A DNA stretch of 64,000 nt, taken from assembly GCA_029202445.1 (NCBI GenBank), contig CP119321.1:1364001-1428000 (forward strand). The letters run 5' to 3'. The number at the start of each line of letters is the position of its first letter. Position 1 is the stretch's first letter. The notes under the pieces were generated by a model. It worked only from the letters and a program-made list of their open reading frames with translations, made no database searches and had not been told where the DNA came from. The translations under genes were made by a program, and so were the position numbers. The stretch comes from Candidatus Microbacterium phytovorans (lineage in GTDB: Bacteria > Actinomycetota > Actinomycetes > Actinomycetales > Microbacteriaceae). Of the stretch, positions 61,087-64,000 are shown piece after piece.

Positions 61087-62028
61087 ATGGCGGAACGTAT
61101 ACGGATCCGAGCGGCAGGGGCACAGGCCGTGGAGGACACCTGGCGTACGGTGGTGCCCTCTGCGCGGTTGCGGCGCTCCGACCATCCGCGCGTGTCTTTC
61201 GACTGGACCTCGGCCTCGATCGACGGCATGACCGCCGTCGCCTACGATCTCGAGGCATCCGTGCGCTCCTCCGTCGACCCGCTCGATCAGGTCGTCGTGT
61301 GCCGGGTGCTCACCTCGGAGGGTGGCGCGTGGGACGAACGCGGTGCGCTCAGTGCGAAGCAGCCCTGGGTGAGCGCGGATCGCGCCGTGCACGCGCGCTG
61401 GGACGGACGCGCACGGGTCCACGGCCTCGTGTTCGAACGCCGACTCATCGACCTCGCGGCGCGACGCATCAGCGGTGACGACACCCTGGCCCTGGGCACC
61501 TGGGACTCGCGTCCGGTCACAGAGGCCGCGGGCCTGCAGTGGCAGCGGACGTACCGCTACCTCGCCGAGACGCTTCTCGCGTGCGAAGACGGTCCCGGTG
61601 ACATCGTCGAGAAGGAACTGCGTCGGCACGCCGTGCACGCGACGCTCGCCGCCTTCTCCCCCGCCTTCCTCGACAGCACGGCCCGGTCGGCACAGCGTCG
61701 TGCCGCACCGGCAACCGTGCGCCGCGCCATGGCCTACATCGACGAGCACGCTCATGAGCCGATCACCGTCGACGATGTGGCTGAGGCCGCCGGCATCTCG
61801 ACCCGCGGCCTCCAGTACGCGTTCCGACGCGCGCTGGACACGACGCCGATGGAATGGCTGCGACGGGCGCGACTGGCTGGCGCGCACCGCGCACTGTCCC
61901 AGCCGGGCGCGGGCGCGGTGGCGGAGATCGCACGTCAATGGGGCTTCGAGCATCCGTCCCGCTTCGCCGCGCACTATCGTGCCGCGTATGGAGTGAATCC
62001 TGGTCACACGCTTCGGGCGAATCGCTGA
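61087..62028 (+). CDS. AraC family transcriptional regulator
   Basis: A 313-residue regulator with two helix-turn-helix motifs in the C-terminal 100 residues: AMAYIDEHAHEPITVDDVAEAAGISTRGLQYAFRRALDTTPMEWLRRARLAGAHRAL and VAEIARQWGFEHPSRFAAHYRAAYGVNPG. The N-terminal 190 residues resemble the AraC_binding_2 type (SFDWTSASIDGMTAVAYDLEASV). GTAGGTGGAGCTAG precedes the ATG. It is followed 13 bases later by DUF7882 copy 2. The 284-base upstream region has a TTGACA at 60881 but no convincing partner element near the gene. Confidence 0.9.
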   Translation: MAERIRIRAAGAQAVEDTWRTVVPSARLRRSDHPRVSFDWTSASIDGMTAVAYDLEASVRSSVDPLDQVVVCRVLTSEGGAWDERGALSAKQPWVSADRAVHARWDGRARVHGLVFERRLIDLAARRISGDDTLALGTWDSRPVTEAAGLQWQRTYRYLAETLLACEDGPGDIVEKELRRHAVHATLAAFSPAFLDSTARSAQRRAAPATVRRAMAYIDEHAHEPITVDDVAEAAGISTRGLQYAFRRALDTTPMEWLRRARLAGAHRALSQPGAGAVAEIARQWGFEHPSRFAAHYRAAYGVNPGHTLRANR

Positions 62029-62041
62029 GAAGGCCGCACAC

Positions 62042-62374
62042 ATGGGCAGATTGGTGTACGACGGTTTGGTGCGCCTCTCGGTGGACGACCGCACGCTCAC
62101 GCACCTGCAGGTGGTCATCGGCGACAAGCTGCGTCGGCGAGAGGCGTTCACGCTGTCGTGGGCGAATGGTCTCGACGAGGGCGGCGGCCGCATCGCGATC
62201 TGGGTGCACCCCGGCTCGGCACTGTCGTTCACGTTCGACAAAGGAGAGCGTCATCGCCTGAACCGTGCCTGGCTCATCGCGCTCGCGAACGCCGCGAACA
62301 CGTCCGCCGGGCTCCAACTGGTGCCCGAACCGACGACAGAATCCGACGCAGAGACTGCAGAATCGACCTCATGA
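62042..62374 (+). CDS. DUF7882-type protein, copy 2
   Basis: A 110-residue paralogue of the protein at 58821-59174: MGRLVYDGLVRLSVDDRTLTHLQVVIGDKLRRREAFTLSW, GRIAIWVHPGSALSFTFD and LNRAWLIALANAANTSAGLQLVPEP correspond segment by segment. The name 'ATP-dependent DNA ligase' seen for this family is not supported by any ligase motif. It lies between an AraC regulator gene and a GNAT gene, overlapping the latter by ATGA (62371-62374). Confidence 0.87.
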   Translation: MGRLVYDGLVRLSVDDRTLTHLQVVIGDKLRRREAFTLSWANGLDEGGGRIAIWVHPGSALSFTFDKGERHRLNRAWLIALANAANTSAGLQLVPEPTTESDAETAESTS

Positions 62375-62853
62375 ACCACTCCACCGGTGACGACGACGGC
62401 ATCCGTATCGATCGCATCCGGGTCGAGGATGCCGGTGAAGTGCTCACGATTCAGCGTGCCGCGTTCGTGAGCGAGGCGCAGATCTACGGGGGCGCGGACT
62501 CCGCTCCCCTCACCCAGACCCTCGAGCAGCTCGAAGCCGAGCTCGCCGACGGCGGCGGCTGGGTCGCCCGCCGCGGCCCGAGGATCGTGGGAGCGCTGCG
62601 ATGCCGCGAGGCCGACGACGTGCTGCTGATCGGACGTATCGCGATCGCTCCCGACGTGCAGGGCGAGGGCATCGGGAGGCGCCTGCTGGCGGCTGCGGAG
62701 GAGCACGCCACCGCGAGCGTCGCCGAGCTGTTCACGGGGAGTCTCAGCGAGGCGAACCTCCGCCTGTACCGCAGCTGCGGTTACGAGGAGACCGAGCGCA
62801 TCGATCAGGGCGACGGCACGGCCCAGGTGTTCCTGCGCAAGCCGCTGCGCTGA
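62371..62853 (+). CDS. GNAT family N-acetyltransferase
   Basis: A 160-residue acetyltransferase with IRIDRIRVEDAGEVLTIQRAAFVSEAQIYG at the start, the acetyl-CoA loop LIGRIAIAPDVQGEGIGRRLLAAAEEHA (V-x-x-x-x-Q/R-G-x-G/A type), and LFTGSLSEANLRLYRSCGYEETERI. The substrate is unknown. Its start overlaps the DUF7882 copy 2 stop, so AraC, DUF7882 and GNAT probably form one transcription unit. It converges with an HSL-family hydrolase gene. Confidence 0.92.
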   Translation: MNHSTGDDDGIRIDRIRVEDAGEVLTIQRAAFVSEAQIYGGADSAPLTQTLEQLEAELADGGGWVARRGPRIVGALRCREADDVLLIGRIAIAPDVQGEGIGRRLLAAAEEHATASVAELFTGSLSEANLRLYRSCGYEETERIDQGDGTAQVFLRKPLR

Positions 62854-62863
62854 CGCCTGGCGC

Positions 62864-63799
62864 TCACCACCGCGTCGGAACGGTGCCGTCGGCGAGGAAC
62901 CCCGCGGCCACTTCGTACAGTCGCGCGACATCGCGAGGCACGAGCGTCTCGAAGAATGCGAACGCGTGGATCATCCCCGTCGCGACGACGAGCGACACGC
63001 GCGCCCCGGCATCTCGAGCCCGGCGGACGTACTCCTCGGCTTCCGAGCGCAGCGGGTCGTACTCGGCAGCGATCACGAGCGTCTCGGGCATGTCGGCCGA
63101 GAACGGGCCGGATACGGGCGACGCTTCGGTGCGGTCGACGCCGGCGGGGAAGTACTGGTCGAAGTACCAGGCGACGCGCTGCGCCGAGAGGAAGTACCCG
63201 GCGCCGAACTCGGTCATCGTCGCCCCGCTCATCGTGTAATCGAGGCTCGGGTAGATCAGCACCTGCCGCTCGATCGCGCAGGTGCGCCGTTCGGCCGCCG
63301 CTCGCATCGCGAGGGAGGCGACCTTCGCCGCCCCGCCGGAGTCGGCGACCGCGTGCACGCGTCCCGACCACGGGATGCCGACGAGTGCCTCCTTCAGCCG
63401 GTTCAGCACGGCAGCGGTGTCGTCGAGGCCGGCGGGGTAGGGCCATTCCGGCGCGCGACGGTAGTCCACCGATACCACCGTCATCCCGCTCGCCGCGGCG
63501 GTGCGGCGGGCCGACCCGTCGTAGACATCGAGGTCACCGGCGACGTGGCCCCCGCCGTGCACGAACAGGACCGCGTCGCGTTCCTCCTGCGGCGCGGGCG
63601 CGTAGACGCGCACCGGAACACCCGCCGCCGATCCGCCCCGGACGAGGGCGACCGAGGCATCCGGCGCGGAGTATGCGCGCAATCCTGCCAGCGCGGCGCG
63701 AGCGGACGCGGGAGTGGGGGCCACGCCGTCCCGCTCGGCCTGCGCGACGAGCGGAGCGAGCTCGTCGAGATACGTCCGGAAAGCGGGATGCAGCGGCAT
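62864..63799 (-). CDS. Alpha/beta hydrolase, HSL (acetyl esterase) family
   Basis: A 311-residue hydrolase of the hormone-sensitive-lipase family. The oxyanion motif HGGG lies in AVLFVHGGGHVAGDLDVYD. The nucleophile elbow is ADSGGAAKVA in place of the usual GDSAG, with the Ser intact. The acid and His are in AEYDPLRSEAEEY and GMIHAFAFF. ATG at 63799 (MPLHPAFRTYLDELAPLV) was chosen; an in-frame GTG two codons upstream is possible. It probably cleaves short-chain esters. Confidence 0.92.
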   Translation of the reverse strand: MPLHPAFRTYLDELAPLVAQAERDGVAPTPASARAALAGLRAYSAPDASVALVRGGSAAGVPVRVYAPAPQEERDAVLFVHGGGHVAGDLDVYDGSARRTAAASGMTVVSVDYRRAPEWPYPAGLDDTAAVLNRLKEALVGIPWSGRVHAVADSGGAAKVASLAMRAAAERRTCAIERQVLIYPSLDYTMSGATMTEFGAGYFLSAQRVAWYFDQYFPAGVDRTEASPVSGPFSADMPETLVIAAEYDPLRSEAEEYVRRARDAGARVSLVVATGMIHAFAFFETLVPRDVARLYEVAAGFLADGTVPTRW

Positions 63800-63928
63800 G
63801 GTGACAGTGTGGCCCAGACTTCGCGCATCGCCCAGGCTCGCCGAAATGAACAGTAGAGACGAAGGCGCTCTCCCTAGTAGCCTCTCGTTCTGTCCCCCCG
63901 ACGACGCCGTTGCGCCAAGGGGGGCCAT

Positions 63929-64000
63929 GTGAACGAGAACAGCATCAGCACGCAAGTGCTCCTGTGCGTCATCGGGGTGGGATTCGTCGTCGCCGGCGTC
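63929..64000 (+). CDS. Start of a putative membrane protein gene (cut by window end)
   Basis: A GTG at 63929 preceded by AAGGGGGGCC opens a frame to the end of the window. The visible 24 codons read VNENSISTQVLLCVIGVG and continue hydrophobic, typical of a first membrane helix. Nothing more can be said about its function. Confidence 0.55.
   Translation, partial: MNENSISTQVLLCVIGVGFVVAGV

Overview
The window is high-GC DNA with ATG/GTG starts, frequent 4-base ATGA gene overlaps and actinobacterial gene content: class Ib ribonucleotide reductase nrdHIEF, Lsr2, a SepX/RimJ/GalU/5-FCL/zinc-ribbon/MscL block, a RamA-like regulator beside an acetate symporter, and a tRNA-Ala. Several families (DUF7882, the REase_MTES_1575 helicase, the recurrent 'ggatgcc/ggcatcc' codon pair) point to the Microbacteriaceae, most likely Microbacterium or a close relative. 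It looks chromosomal. There is no rRNA, no CRISPR array, and no recognisable transposase, integrase or prophage gene.

Layout. 1-5.1 kb: the end of a peptide-type ABC binding lipoprotein gene, small membrane and hypothetical genes, a MarR regulator, a VOC protein, and a BLUF blue-light sensor translationally coupled to an 80-residue protein. 5.1-10.9 kb: a flotillin-like SPFH protein and nrdHIEF on the minus strand, with tandem NrdR-like boxes 32 bp apart and a patch of DnaA-box-like 9-mers upstream. 10.9-17.5 kb: an MFS transporter, acyl-CoA dehydrogenase, a CsoR/RcnR-type regulator, a DUF445 protein, a GGCT-like protein, an arginase-fold enzyme and SixA. 17.5-21.7 kb: hutU and hutH, divergent from an IclR regulator over a palindrome resembling the corynebacterial HutR operator. 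21.7-28.1 kb: a LacI-controlled sugar ABC operon ending in a glycogen-debranching-type glycosidase. 28.2-32.6 kb: YbaK, then an operon of an NhaA-DsbA fusion, a cNMP-domain FAD reductase without the redox CxxC, and a UBP-type zinc finger protein. 32.7-33.8 kb: a DUF559 nuclease-like gene bracketed by two 72-bp palindromic repeats. 33.9-43.5 kb: Leu/Phe-type dehydrogenase, a membrane protein, a yybP-ykoY Mn riboswitch ahead of terC and a CNNM/CBS transporter gene, an SLC13 carrier, leucyl aminopeptidase and a DHA2 MFS exporter. 43.7-49.0 kb: tRNA-Ala(CGC), a cytosine-deaminase-like amidohydrolase and the conserved sepX-rimJ-galU / 5-FCL-FmdB-mscL block. 49.1-53.7 kb: a 62-residue protein, a 1212-residue SF1 helicase-like protein with broken Walker motifs, and an O6-alkylguanine transferase homologue whose catalytic Cys is Ala. 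53.8-57.2 kb: acetate symporter, DUF485, RamA-like regulator and Lsr2. 57.2-64 kb: a small-protein and regulator region with two DUF7882 paralogues, a second copy of the BLUF-partner domain, two MarR paralogues, an AraC regulator, SRPBCC and GNAT proteins, an HSL-family hydrolase and the first codons of one more gene.

The strongest candidates for undescribed biology are the palindrome-flanked DUF559 gene, the NhaA-DsbA / CxxC-less reductase / UBP zinc finger operon, the apparently ATPase-dead helicase next to an alkyltransferase lacking its acceptor Cys, and the small-protein families shared between the BLUF locus and the 58-62 kb regulator region.
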